Below are positions 26,162-35,381 of a DNA stretch of 64,000 nucleotides, in pieces. A model generated the notes under the pieces. That model searched no databases and was not told where the DNA came from. It saw only the letters and a program-made list of their open reading frames with translations. Positions within the stretch are counted from its first letter, which is position 1, and each line of letters starts with the position of its first letter. Made by a program: the position numbers and the translations under genes. The stretch covers positions 1 to 64,000 of the forward strand of contig JABJAB010000040.1 in NCBI GenBank assembly GCA_018666235.1, written 5' to 3'. This stretch comes from Ilumatobacter sp. (GTDB taxonomy: Bacteria; Actinomycetota; Acidimicrobiia; Acidimicrobiales; Ilumatobacteraceae).

Positions 26162-28411
26162 TCAGCCGGCCACAGCGGCAGCAGCAGCGCTGCCAGGATT
26201 CAACCGATAGGCGTCGTAGACCGAGTCGATGCCCTTGATCGTCTGCAGCACCGAGTCCAGCTGATCCAAATTGAACAGCTCGAACTGGAACTGCATCTTG
26301 GCGACACGGTCGGTGCCCGTCACCGTTTGCGACGACACGATGTTGATCTTGTGTTCTGACAGTGCCACAGCGACGTCCATCAGGAGTCGTGAACGATCGA
26401 ATGCGACGACCTCGACGCCGGCGATGAAGGTCGCGTTGGACTGCTCTTCTCCGCCCCACTCCACGTCGATGAGTCGCGTGGCTTGCTCGGCCATCAGCGA
26501 CACGGCATTGGCGCAATCGCTTCGATGCACGCTCACACCACGACCGCGGGTGACGAAGCCAATGATGTCGTCACCCGGCACCGGGGTGCAGCAGCTGGCG
26601 AGTCGCACCATGACGTCGTCGAGGCCCTCGACGTGGACGCCCACCGTGGTGCCCCCGTCGTCGCGCTGTTCGCGCCGCGGAGTGTCGACCGTTGACGGCA
26701 GTTGCTCGTCTTCCTCGCCGGTACGGAACCCGCGGGCGATCTTCTGCGCCACGCTCTGCGCCGACACGTGGTGCTCGCCGATGGCCTGCAGCATCGCGTC
26801 GAGATCGACGTAGCTCAACTCGGCGACCACCGCCTCGAGCTGCGGTGACTTCCAGATCCGCTGCACCGGCAGACCTTCACGCCGGAGACGGTCACTGAGG
26901 TCATCGCGTCCCGCCTCGATCGTGTCGAGACGACGCTCCCGGCTGAACCACTGGCGGATCTTGTTCCGTGCCCGCGGGGACACCACGAAGGCCAACCAGT
27001 CCTGCGACGGACCCGCTGTTTCGACCTTCGAGGTGAAGATCTCGACGTTGTCACCGCTCTGCACGGTGTGATCGAGCGGGACCAGCCTGCCGTTGATCTT
27101 GCTGCCGATACAGGCATGGCCAACTTCGGTGTGCACCGCATAGGCGAAATCGACAGTGGTGGAACCGACCGGCAACGTGATGACCCGGCCCTTCGGCGTG
27201 AAGACGAATACCTCGTCCTGCTCAAGATCTGTCTTCAGGCTCTCCATGAACTGAGCCGGATCGGAGACTTCCTCCTGCCAGTCGATGATGCGGTTGAGCC
27301 AATCAATATCTCGCGTGCCGCCGGTGCCGTCCTTGTATGCCCAATGTGCAGCGACACCCCATTCGGCACGCTGATGCATTTCCCGGGTCCGAATCTGCAC
27401 TTCGATCGGTTTGCCGGCGGGCCCAATGACCGTGGTGTGCAGGCTTTGGTACAGGTTGAACTTCGGCATCGCGATGTAATCTTTGAACCGACCGACGATG
27501 GGTCGCCAACGCCCGTGGATGCAGCCGAGCGCGGCATAACAATCCTTCATCGACGGCACGATGACCCGAATCGCAACGAGGTCGAAGATCTCGTCGAACT
27601 CGCGGCTCTTCACCACCATCTTTTCGTAGATGCTCCACAGGTGTTTGCCTCGACCGGTGACTTCGGCATCAATATCCAGTTCGCCCAGCCGAGACCGAAC
27701 CTCGGCCACCGACTTGGCGAGGTACATGTCGCGCTCGGGCGTTCGACTGCTGACGAGATGGTCGAGCTCAGCAAACCGTTTCGGATGCAGCGCTGAGAAC
27801 GACAGATCCTCGAGCTGCTGCTTCATCTCCTGCATCCCGAGGCGGTGCGCCAGCGGGGCATAGATGTCAAGCGTTTCCTGTGCCTTTTGCTGCTGCTTCT
27901 CGAGCGGCATCGCGGCAATCGTTCGCATGTTGTGCAAGCGGTCGGCGAGCTTGATCACCAGCACGCGCAGATCTTTCGCCATGGCGACAAGCATCTTGCG
28001 CATCGTCGCCGCCTGCTGCTCCTCGCGACTGTCGAACCGAATGCGCTCGAGCTTCGTGACCCCGTCGACGATGGCCGCAACCTCGTCGCCGAAGTCGCGC
28101 TGCACATCCGCCACGGTGATCTCTGTGTCTTCGACCGCATCATGGAGCAGTGCCGCAACGACGGACACTTCGTCGAGCCCGATGTCGGCGACGATGTACG
28201 CCACAGCCAGCGGGTGGTTGATGTAACTCTCGCCGGAACCGCGGCGTTGCGACCCGTGCGCAGCCGCAGCAACCCGGTACGCCCTGTTGATCGTGGTCGT
28301 CGATGCTCGAGGGTGGCGGCGCCGATACGCGGCAAGGAGCGGACCCAGCTCAGACGCGGTTGGTGTGGTCGGCGTCCGTCTCCAGGGTAAGACTCGGTCG
28401 ACCGTCCCCAT
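26162..28411 (-). CDS. relA: Bifunctional (p)ppGpp synthetase/hydrolase
   Basis: A 749-residue long RelA/SpoT homologue. Domains in order: HD hydrolase with H66 and HDAVED at 90-95; synthetase with GRGKHLWSIYEKM and QSLHTTV through EVQIRTREMHQRAEWGVAAHWAYK; TGS domain VFVFTPKGRVITLPVGSTTVDFAY near 400; and a C-terminal zinc-finger/ACT region with CCTPVPGDDIIGFVTRGRGVSVH. It both makes and degrades the starvation alarmone. An intact HD site supports hydrolase activity. The ATG lies two bases after the apt stop, so apt and relA share an mRNA, as in M. tuberculosis. Confidence 0.96.
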   Translation of the reverse strand: MGTVDRVLPWRRTPTTPTASELGPLLAAYRRRHPRASTTTINRAYRVAAAAHGSQRRGSGESYINHPLAVAYIVADIGLDEVSVVAALLHDAVEDTEITVADVQRDFGDEVAAIVDGVTKLERIRFDSREEQQAATMRKMLVAMAKDLRVLVIKLADRLHNMRTIAAMPLEKQQQKAQETLDIYAPLAHRLGMQEMKQQLEDLSFSALHPKRFAELDHLVSSRTPERDMYLAKSVAEVRSRLGELDIDAEVTGRGKHLWSIYEKMVVKSREFDEIFDLVAIRVIVPSMKDCYAALGCIHGRWRPIVGRFKDYIAMPKFNLYQSLHTTVIGPAGKPIEVQIRTREMHQRAEWGVAAHWAYKDGTGGTRDIDWLNRIIDWQEEVSDPAQFMESLKTDLEQDEVFVFTPKGRVITLPVGSTTVDFAYAVHTEVGHACIGSKINGRLVPLDHTVQSGDNVEIFTSKVETAGPSQDWLAFVVSPRARNKIRQWFSRERRLDTIEAGRDDLSDRLRREGLPVQRIWKSPQLEAVVAELSYVDLDAMLQAIGEHHVSAQSVAQKIARGFRTGEEDEQLPSTVDTPRREQRDDGGTTVGVHVEGLDDVMVRLASCCTPVPGDDIIGFVTRGRGVSVHRSDCANAVSLMAEQATRLIDVEWGGEEQSNATFIAGVEVVAFDRSRLLMDVAVALSEHKINIVSSQTVTGTDRVAKMQFQFELFNLDQLDSVLQTIKGIDSVYDAYRLNPGSAAAAAVAG

Positions 28412-28413
28412 GA

Positions 28414-28941
28414 TCAGTAGTGGAGCAACGCCTGCGCGGTCCGTTCACCGAGTTTGGCTCGACCGCCAAGGTCGTCGATCTCGAGCAAGAAGGCCAGACC
28501 AGCCACCACGCCGCCGAGTGTTTCAACGAGCTTGGCGGTTGCGGCAGCCGTGCCACCGGTGGCGAGAACGTCGTCAACGATCAGGATGCGTTCGCCGGGA
28601 TGGATCGCGTCGCGGTGGATCTCGAGCTTGTCCGACCCGTACTCGAGGTTGTATTCCTCACGGACCACCGCCCACGGCAGCTTGCCGGCTTTGCGGACCG
28701 GTACGAATCCAGCACCTGCCCGATAGGCAACCGCCGCACCGAAGATGAACCCTCTGGCTTCGACACCGACAACCCGATCGATCGGTACGCCTGCAAACTG
28801 CTCGACCATGGCGTCGACCGCTTGAGCCAGTGCCGCCGAGTCGCCCAGCAAGGGGGTGATGTCGCGGAACGTGACCCCAGCAACGGGATAGTCGGCGATG
28901 TCGCGGACAAAGCTGCGAAGTGCGCCGTGATCAGCTGTCAT
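28414..28941 (-). CDS. apt: Adenine phosphoribosyltransferase
   Basis: A 175-residue salvage enzyme making AMP from adenine and PRPP. It shows the family opening IADYPVAGVTFRDITPLLGD, VVGVEARGFIFGAAVAYR, RKAGKLPW and the PRPP loop ILIVDDVLATGGTAAAT. Length fits. It lies 25 bases after secF and two bases before relA, the same secD-secF-apt-relA order as in mycobacteria and streptomycetes. Confidence 0.96.
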   Translation of the reverse strand: MTADHGALRSFVRDIADYPVAGVTFRDITPLLGDSAALAQAVDAMVEQFAGVPIDRVVGVEARGFIFGAAVAYRAGAGFVPVRKAGKLPWAVVREEYNLEYGSDKLEIHRDAIHPGERILIVDDVLATGGTAAATAKLVETLGGVVAGLAFLLEIDDLGGRAKLGERTAQALLHY

Positions 28942-28966
28942 GCGCCGAGGTTATCTGCCGAGTCGG

Positions 28967-30133
28967 TCAGCGGCGCTTCTTCTTGCGCGGTCGCGGCGGA
29001 TGGGTGAGCAACTTGCCCGCCGGTTCGAGGATGGCTGCGGTCTTGGCGTCGTCGTCATGCTCATCGCCGCCATCGTCGTTGTCGCCCCCCGCAGCGGTCG
29101 GTGCTGCTGCCACGCGCCCGGTGACCCCGGATCCGATGACTGCAGCGCGCAAGTTGTCGCCAGTCAGGCGCTCACGACGGGCTTTCCGCCCGACATTCGC
29201 CTTCAGGCCTGCAAGCAGTGGTGTTGCCACGAAGATCGAGGAGTAGATCCCCGAGATCATGCCAACCAGCAGAGCCAGCGCAAACTCGCGCAGCGTCACG
29301 GCACCGAGCAGACCGGAGCCGATCAGTAGCAGCGAGATGACGGGAAGGATCGATGAGATGCTGGTGTTGATTGAGCGCATCAGCACTTGGTTCATCGAGA
29401 TGTTGACGATGTCCTCGTACGGCATCCGAACGCCCGCGTACTTGCCCTCGTTCTCCTGCACTCGGTCGAAGACGACGATCGTGTCGTACAGCGAATAGCC
29501 GAGAATCGTGAGGAAGGCGATGACCGTCGCAGGGGTCACCTCAAAACCGAACACCGAGTAGACCCCGACCACCACAATGACGTCATGGACCATGGCGGCA
29601 AGGGCTGCCACCGCCATGCGGTACTCAAATCGGATCGAAATGAAGATCGAGACGATGATCAAGAAGATCACGAGCGCTCGAACGGCCTTCTCGGTAATCT
29701 CGCCGCCCCAGGTCGAACTGGTGAACGAGAAGCTGATCTCTTCGGCGTCGACACCGGCTCGCTCTGCAAAACCGTTGGTCAGGTCCAAGGCAACGTCGCG
29801 GCTGACCTCTTCGATTTGGATCGTGACGACATCGGTCGTCTCGCCCGAGCGACGCTGGATGCGCGCGCCGGTCGTTGAAACACCGTTTTCTTCGAGCACG
29901 TCCGCTGCGTCATCGGTCGTGAAGGTCTCGCTTGCAGGAACGTCCCAGGCATCGCCACCTTCGAAATCGAGTCCGAGGTTGAGACCTCTGGTAAACAGCG
30001 ACAGAAGCGTGACGACAATGACCACGATGGCCACGATCAGTCCAATACGGCGCTTGCCGTAGAAGTCGACCGCAGTCTGTCCACGGAAGAGCCGGCCGAG
30101 GCCGGTGGATGCGATGTGGTCCCCGCGACTCAT
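28967..30133 (-). CDS. secF: Protein translocase subunit SecF
   Basis: A 388-residue membrane protein with one N-terminal helix (IGLIVAIVVIVVTLLSLF), the SecF signature GLNLGLDFEGGDAW, an extracytoplasmic loop of about 90 residues and five further helices including FLTILGYSLYDTIVVFDRVQEN. With SecD it uses the proton motive force to complete protein export. The open frame begins 74 codons upstream, but the ATG at 30131-30133 overlaps the secD stop as ATGA and fits the family. The C-terminus (last 70 residues) has a poorly conserved acidic stretch followed by a basic PRPRKKKRR tail. Confidence 0.96.
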   Translation of the reverse strand: MSRGDHIASTGLGRLFRGQTAVDFYGKRRIGLIVAIVVIVVTLLSLFTRGLNLGLDFEGGDAWDVPASETFTTDDAADVLEENGVSTTGARIQRRSGETTDVVTIQIEEVSRDVALDLTNGFAERAGVDAEEISFSFTSSTWGGEITEKAVRALVIFLIIVSIFISIRFEYRMAVAALAAMVHDVIVVVGVYSVFGFEVTPATVIAFLTILGYSLYDTIVVFDRVQENEGKYAGVRMPYEDIVNISMNQVLMRSINTSISSILPVISLLLIGSGLLGAVTLREFALALLVGMISGIYSSIFVATPLLAGLKANVGRKARRERLTGDNLRAAVIGSGVTGRVAAAPTAAGGDNDDGGDEHDDDAKTAAILEPAGKLLTHPPRPRKKKRR

Positions 30134-31584
30134 GACGCTGCCACCTCCAGCCCGAAGGCGCGTTTGCCGACCATGAACTTGCTTCTCGCCAGGAGGAGCA
30201 CCGCCGGCCGGGTGAAGAAGAAACACACGAAGAGGTCGCAGAGCGTCGTGATGCCGAGGTAGAGCGCGAAACCACGCACGGACCCAACGCTGAGAGAGAA
30301 CAAGATAACGGCGCCAATTACCGAGACGAGGTCTGCGGACCAGATGGTGCGCCACGTGCTGTTGAAACTGCGCGGTGCAGCGTTGCGCAGCGTCCGCCCG
30401 TTGCGAATTTCGTCTTTCATGCGCTCGAAGAACACCACGTAACTGTCAACCGTGACACCGATGGCAACGATGATGCCGGTGATACCAGCGAGGCTGAGTG
30501 CGTAGTTCGTCGCTCCCGACACAAATGCCGCAGCGCTGTAGACGGTCATGCCCCAAATGATGAGACCACCGATGATCACCAGCGCAAGCAGACGGTAGTA
30601 CAAGACGAGGAAAATGAGCACCAGTGCGAGACCAATGAGCCCGGAGATGATTGCGGCGTTCAGCGAGTCGCCACCAGCGGAAGCTGAAACGGTGCGGGTC
30701 TCCTGCGGCGTGACCTGGACCGGGAACGCTCCACGGTTGAGCACGTCGGCGAGCTGTTCGGCTTCTTCTTGACTGAAACTGCCGGTGATCGAAACATTTC
30801 CGTCGAAGACCGGCGTATTGACCACAGGGGCCGATTGCACCACGCCATCGAGCACGATCGCAATCTGACCGGGACGCGACGCGCCGTTCGCGTCAATTCC
30901 GGTCGACGGGCACGTCGGGAGCTGATTGAAGCACTGCGTCGCCAAAGAGTTCCACGCCGCTTCGCCGTCGCTACGCAGCTCGACGTTGACACTGAATCCA
31001 CCCACTTGACCAAGCGCCACCGAGGCGCTGTCACGCTTGAACACTTCGCCGCTGGCCTGCGCCGGGCCGACACACACCGCGCCGCCGTCAAGTGTCGGCA
31101 GGAACTCTGCACCGTTTGCAAACAGCGTGGGCACCGGCGGCACAGTGTCGTCCGGCTCCGGTTCGGGAGCCGTCCGCCGGAATCCATTCGGCTCGACATC
31201 GTCAGTGACTTCTGGGTCAACGATGGGAGCGGAGCAGTCGGACAAGTTGACCACAGGCCGGAGTTCGACGATGCCGGACACGCTGACGCTGCGCAAGGCT
31301 TCTTCTTTATCCTTCACCCCGGGCAGGTCGACCACGATGTTGGAACCCTGCACGCGCACGTCGGGCTCAGCGACGCCGCTCCGTTCAAGCGAGGACCGGA
31401 CGAGGTCACGAACGACCAGCAGATCAGCTTCGGAGGCACCTTCCTCAGGAGCCAAGATGACCGACAGGCCACCCTGGAGATCAAGACCGAGAATTGGCTT
31501 GTTGTCGGTGGCGAGATTGAACGCCAAGGCACCGACAACGGCGACGATCGTGCCGATCAGCGAAATCCAGAGGCGACGTTTCAT
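30130..31584 (-). CDS. secD: Protein translocase subunit SecD
   Basis: A 484-residue membrane protein. N-terminal helix, then PILGLDLQGGLSVIL, the P1 extracytoplasmic domain with FSVNVELRSDGEAAWNSL, VLDGVVQSAPVVNTPVFDGNVSITGSF and the VLNRGAFPVQV motif, and a C-terminal bundle of helices with GITGIIVAIGVTVDSYVVFFERMKDE. It partners SecF in late export. P1 carries an insertion (about residues 130-160) rich in Pro, Glu and Asp. It overlaps yajC by one base and secF by four. Confidence 0.96.
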   Translation of the reverse strand: MKRRLWISLIGTIVAVVGALAFNLATDNKPILGLDLQGGLSVILAPEEGASEADLLVVRDLVRSSLERSGVAEPDVRVQGSNIVVDLPGVKDKEEALRSVSVSGIVELRPVVNLSDCSAPIVDPEVTDDVEPNGFRRTAPEPEPDDTVPPVPTLFANGAEFLPTLDGGAVCVGPAQASGEVFKRDSASVALGQVGGFSVNVELRSDGEAAWNSLATQCFNQLPTCPSTGIDANGASRPGQIAIVLDGVVQSAPVVNTPVFDGNVSITGSFSQEEAEQLADVLNRGAFPVQVTPQETRTVSASAGGDSLNAAIISGLIGLALVLIFLVLYYRLLALVIIGGLIIWGMTVYSAAAFVSGATNYALSLAGITGIIVAIGVTVDSYVVFFERMKDEIRNGRTLRNAAPRSFNSTWRTIWSADLVSVIGAVILFSLSVGSVRGFALYLGITTLCDLFVCFFFTRPAVLLLARSKFMVGKRAFGLEVAAS

Positions 31585-32090
31585 CAGTTGCTGGTGTCGT
31601 CGTTCGACACCGCATCGACAGCATCACCATCGTCCGAGTCGCCAGCTGTGTCTGCGTCGCCAGCTGTGTCCGCGTCATCAGCTTGGTCAGCATCAGCTTG
31701 GTCGGCATCATCGGTACCGTCCGCCTCATCCGCGTCATCAGCTGTGTCCGCGTCATCGTCGGGGGTGACGACGTTCTGAATCGCGGCTCGCGCAATGCGG
31801 ATCTGCACATCATGCTCATCGTCGATTTCAAGCCAGAATCGGTTCGGACCATCTTCGCCGGTGATCGTGCCGAAAATGCCCGACGTGGTCACCACCTCAT
31901 TGCCAACCTCGATTGATTGCTGCACGTTCTGCTGCTGACGCATCCGCTTGCGTTGCGGCCGGATCATCAGGAAGTACATCGCGGCCAGGATCAGCGGCAG
32001 GAAGAGGAACGACAGGATTGAACCGCCTGAACCGCCGTCGGCGTTGGCGAAAAGAGTGCCGGTCAATGAAATCGCAAATGTGGAGGGCAT
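31584..32090 (-). CDS. yajC: Preprotein translocase subunit YajC with long acidic tail
   Basis: A 168-residue protein with one membrane helix (ILSFLFLPLILAAMYFLMIRPQRKR, residues 25-49) and the YajC core IEVGNEVVTTSGIFGTITGED, part of the SecDF-YajC complex. Residues 111-168 form a low-complexity tail of mainly Asp, Ala and Thr (ADTADDADEADGTDDADQ and similar), making the protein about 60 residues longer than usual. The longest frame starts 42 codons upstream inside tgt, but the ATG at 32088-32090 (MPSTFAISL) gives a normal N-terminus. It overlaps secD by one base. Confidence 0.9.
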   Translation of the reverse strand: MPSTFAISLTGTLFANADGGSGGSILSFLFLPLILAAMYFLMIRPQRKRMRQQQNVQQSIEVGNEVVTTSGIFGTITGEDGPNRFWLEIDDEHDVQIRIARAAIQNVVTPDDDADTADDADEADGTDDADQADADQADDADTAGDADTAGDSDDGDAVDAVSNDDTSN

Positions 32091-32151
32091 AACGGCGTGC
32101 GATCCTACCGGCGTCAAACGCCCGAGACGGGGCATGCCGCAACTGCGTGGG

Positions 32152-33249
32152 TCACGCCCAGACGTCGAGCACCTCGCGCCGCAGCGTGTCGAACGAGCCA
32201 TCGGTGATCGCAGCACGCATCCGGCGCATCAAATCGAAGGTCCATGCCACGTTGTGAATCGACAGCAGCCGCGACGCAGTCGGCTCGCCGACTTGGAGCA
32301 GATGTCGGATGTAACCCCGGCTGTGCCGAGCGCACACTTCACACGGGCAGAGCTCGTCGAGCGGTTCGTCGAGTTCCGCATTCCTGGCGGCCTTGGCTTG
32401 AAATCGGCCCGTCGAGGTCAATGCTGTGCCGTGCCGACCAAGTCGTGTCTGCATCACGCAGTCGAACTGGTCCACTCCGAGTGCGACCGCTTCGATCAGC
32501 GAAGCTGGGTCGCCGACCCCCATGAGGTAGCGCGGCTGATCGGCTGGAAGGTGCTCGATGACTGCAGCCAGCGCCGGCAGCATTTCGTCACGCGACTCCC
32601 CCACTGACAAGCCACCAATTCCGTAGCCATCGAAGCCGATGTCGACGGTGCGCTGCGCACTCTCGGCACGCATCGTCGGACTGACGCCGCCCTGCACAAT
32701 GCCGAACAGCGCCTGATCCTGGCGCGTATGGGCCGCTTTGGCCCGCTGCGCCCACGCATGGGTTCGCTCGACCGCGAGGCGGATGACCTCGGGCGGACTC
32801 GGCAGAGGCGGACAGACGTCGAGCACCATTTGGATGTCTGCACCTAACTGCTGCTGCACGGCAACGGCAATTTCGGGCGTAAAGCGGTGTGACGAGCCGT
32901 CGTAGGTGCTCTTGAACGTCACGCCGTCGTCGTCGACCTTGGGATCGAGCGAAAAGACCTGAAAGCCACCTGAGTCAGTCAGCGTCACCCCGTCCCAACC
33001 GGTAAAGGATCCGAGTCCACCGAACCGCTCGATGAGGTCGGCACCAGGTCGCAGCATCAAGTGGTACGTGTTGCCGAGCACGATTTCGGCACCAAGCCGG
33101 TCGTAGTCTGCAGCGCTCAGATACTTGATCGCGCCACGGGTACCGACAGGCATGAACAGCGGTGTCTCATATGTTCCGCGTGCCGTCGTGGCAGTTCCGG
33201 TTCGGGCTGCACCGTGCGTGGCGCTGACGTGGAGGTTGACCCTGTGCAC
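32152..33249 (-). CDS. tgt: tRNA-guanine transglycosylase (queuosine pathway)
   Basis: A 365-residue TIM-barrel enzyme that exchanges guanine 34 of tRNA-Asp, -Asn, -His and -Tyr for preQ1 or queuine. D92 in LTDSGGFQVFSL is the substrate-binding aspartate, the nucleophile lies in GVDQFDCVMQTRLGRHG, and the zinc ligands are CPCEVC followed by a distal His in LLSIHNVAW. GTG start. It sits nine bases downstream of queA, forming a queuosine pair between yajC and ruvB. Substrate choice (preQ1 or queuine) cannot be settled here because no queC/D/E/F genes are in the window. Confidence 0.96.
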   Translation of the reverse strand: MHRVNLHVSATHGAARTGTATTARGTYETPLFMPVGTRGAIKYLSAADYDRLGAEIVLGNTYHLMLRPGADLIERFGGLGSFTGWDGVTLTDSGGFQVFSLDPKVDDDGVTFKSTYDGSSHRFTPEIAVAVQQQLGADIQMVLDVCPPLPSPPEVIRLAVERTHAWAQRAKAAHTRQDQALFGIVQGGVSPTMRAESAQRTVDIGFDGYGIGGLSVGESRDEMLPALAAVIEHLPADQPRYLMGVGDPASLIEAVALGVDQFDCVMQTRLGRHGTALTSTGRFQAKAARNAELDEPLDELCPCEVCARHSRGYIRHLLQVGEPTASRLLSIHNVAWTFDLMRRMRAAITDGSFDTLRREVLDVWA

Positions 33250-33258
33250 GCTGAGAGG

Positions 33259-34284
33259 TTAGGGGATTTGCGACCGAGACCGCTCGAGCAACATGGCGTC
33301 GCCAAACGAGAGAAAGCGGTACTCCTCGCGTAGCGCCTCGGCGTAGAGGTCGCGCCAGTCCGGGCCCGCAAACGCGTCGATCATCATCAGCAACGTCGTT
33401 TTCGGCAGATGGAAATTCGTCATCAGCACGTCGACGAGTTGCCAATCGAAACCCTCGTGGATGAACAGCCTGGTTCGTCCGGACAACTCACCGGACTTCG
33501 CCGCAGACTCGAGTGCACGAACCGCGGTGGTACCCACAGCGACCACGCGCCCGCCCTGCTCGCGAGTCTGCAAACACGCCTCCATGGTTTCGGGCGGCAC
33601 CCGATATCGCTCCGTGTGCATCGGGTGATCGAGTGGGTTCTCAGTGCTGATCGGCTGAAACGTGTCGAGCCCGACAATGAGTTCAACGGCGACGCGATCG
33701 ATGCCCTGCGCGGCGAGTCGCCCGAACAGTTCAGGGGTGAAATGCAGTCCAGCAGTCGGCGCTGCCGCGCTCCCGGGGGTGTTGGCAAACACGGTCTGGT
33801 ACCGATCCGGATTCTCAAGTGTGGCGGTGATGTACGGCGGCAACGGCATCTGGCCGTGCTGATCGAGCAGCGTGAGCGGATCGGCATCTCCGAGTAAGTG
33901 CACCCAGAAGGTGTCCCCGGCGGGTGTCCGTTCGCCGATGCTGACGAGAGGCACACCGTCCGCAAAGAGGCGCTCTCCGACTTTCAACTTCTTGCCCGGG
34001 CGGACCAAGGCCTCCCACACTCGCCGGTCCGGATCGATCGCCTCGAGCAGCAGCACCTCAGCTGCCCCACCAGTCGAGCGAGTGAGCTTGAGGCGGGCGG
34101 GAATCACTCGCGTTTCGTTGACCACCAGCAGGTCGCCTGGCTGCAACAGGTCAGGCAGGTCGCTGACGTGTCGATGCTGGACGGGGTCGCCCGCCACCAG
34201 GAGGCGAGCAGCGTCGCGCGGAGCGATCGGGGTCTGCGCGATGCGCTCGTCCGGGAGGACGTAGTCGAAGTCGGAGAGCCGCAC
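33259..34284 (-). CDS. queA: S-adenosylmethionine:tRNA ribosyltransferase-isomerase
   Basis: A 341-residue enzyme that transfers the ribosyl part of SAM to preQ1-tRNA, making epoxyqueuosine. Family motifs: RLSDFDYVLPDERIAQTP at the start, DLLVVNETRVIPARL, PGSAAAPTAGLHFT, ELIVGLDTFQPI and THR/AVGTTAVRALES-like segments, and LVDVLMTNFHLPKTTLLMM near the C-terminus. A TTG three codons upstream (34291-34293) would extend it, but the GTG at 34282-34284 agrees with the usual N-terminus. The upstream neighbour ruvB is 32 bases away. Confidence 0.95.
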   Translation of the reverse strand: MRLSDFDYVLPDERIAQTPIAPRDAARLLVAGDPVQHRHVSDLPDLLQPGDLLVVNETRVIPARLKLTRSTGGAAEVLLLEAIDPDRRVWEALVRPGKKLKVGERLFADGVPLVSIGERTPAGDTFWVHLLGDADPLTLLDQHGQMPLPPYITATLENPDRYQTVFANTPGSAAAPTAGLHFTPELFGRLAAQGIDRVAVELIVGLDTFQPISTENPLDHPMHTERYRVPPETMEACLQTREQGGRVVAVGTTAVRALESAAKSGELSGRTRLFIHEGFDWQLVDVLMTNFHLPKTTLLMMIDAFAGPDWRDLYAEALREEYRFLSFGDAMLLERSRSQIP

Positions 34285-34316
34285 GCGGGACAATGCTAGG
34301 TGCGAGCGACAAAGGT

Positions 34317-35354
34317 TCAGTCGAAGAGTGAGCCGTTCTGGACTTTCGCTGGCGCCGTGATGCCGACGTGGTCATAGGCCGCAGCGAGCGCGACTCGACC
34401 CCGGGGAGTGCGAGCGATCATTCCCTGTGTGATGAGGAACGGTTCATAGACGTCCTCGACCGTTTCCGGCTGCTCGCCGACGCTGATCGCCAACGTCGAC
34501 AAGCCGACAGGTCCGCCATGAAACTGCTTGCACAGCGCCGCGAGGAGGGCCCGGTCGACCTTGTCGAGTCCACGGTTGTCGACGCCGAAGAGCGCGAGCC
34601 CTTCTTCTGCGACCTTGGCAGTGATCGATCCGTCAGCGCGCACTTCGGCGAAGTCGCGCACACGTCGCAGCAGCCGATTCGCAATCCGCGGTGTGCCGCG
34701 GGACCGTCGCGCAATTTCGAAGGCGCCCAGCGGATCGATCGAAATGTCGAAGATCCCGGCCGCTCGCACGACGATGGCTTGCAGTTCGTCATGGTCGTAG
34801 TAGTCGAGCCGCGCCACCAGGCCGAACCGGTCACGAAGCGGACCGGTGATCATGCCCGTGCGGGTGGTGGCGCCGACGAGCGTGAAGGGCGGCATCGTGA
34901 GCCGAATACTCGACGCTGCAGGCCCCTTTCCCACCACGATGTCGAGCTGGAAGTCCTCCATCGCTGGGTACAAGATCTCTTCGACGGCCCGGTTGAGCCG
35001 GTGGATTTCGTCGATGAACAGCACGTCGTGGTCTTCGAGTTTGGTGAGGATTGCTGCGAGGTCACCGGCTCGTTCAAGGGCCGGACCCGAGGTGATGTGC
35101 AACTGCGTGCCCATCTCCGTTGCCACGATGCCGGCCAACGTGGTCTTGCCGAGTCCGGGCGGACCGGCGAACAGCAGGTGGTCGACCGGCTGTTCGCGGC
35201 GCCGAGCTGCCTCCATCACGATCGCGAGATGCTCTTTGAGCTCGCGCTGGCCAATGAACTCGTCGAGCGCCCGGGGACGGATGCCTTCTTCGAGTTCGAC
35301 CTCACCGACATTGGTCTCGTGGCCGACACCGGGATCGAGGAATTCATCGCGCAT
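34317..35354 (-). CDS. ruvB: Holliday junction branch migration ATPase RuvB
   Basis: A 345-residue AAA+ ATPase that drives branch migration with RuvA. Walker A is GPPGLGKTT at residues 64-72, Walker B VLFIDEIHRLNR, sensor 1 in TLVGATTRTGMITGPLRDRFG with the arginine finger, then a winged-helix DNA-binding C-terminus (EPFLITQGMIARTPRGR). Length is normal. ATG start. It is the last gene of ruvC-ruvA-ruvB, 27 bases after ruvA. Confidence 0.97.
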   Translation of the reverse strand: MRDEFLDPGVGHETNVGEVELEEGIRPRALDEFIGQRELKEHLAIVMEAARRREQPVDHLLFAGPPGLGKTTLAGIVATEMGTQLHITSGPALERAGDLAAILTKLEDHDVLFIDEIHRLNRAVEEILYPAMEDFQLDIVVGKGPAASSIRLTMPPFTLVGATTRTGMITGPLRDRFGLVARLDYYDHDELQAIVVRAAGIFDISIDPLGAFEIARRSRGTPRIANRLLRRVRDFAEVRADGSITAKVAEEGLALFGVDNRGLDKVDRALLAALCKQFHGGPVGLSTLAISVGEQPETVEDVYEPFLITQGMIARTPRGRVALAAAYDHVGITAPAKVQNGSLFD

Positions 35355-35381
35355 GATGCAGCACTCCGTTTCAGTTCTGGA

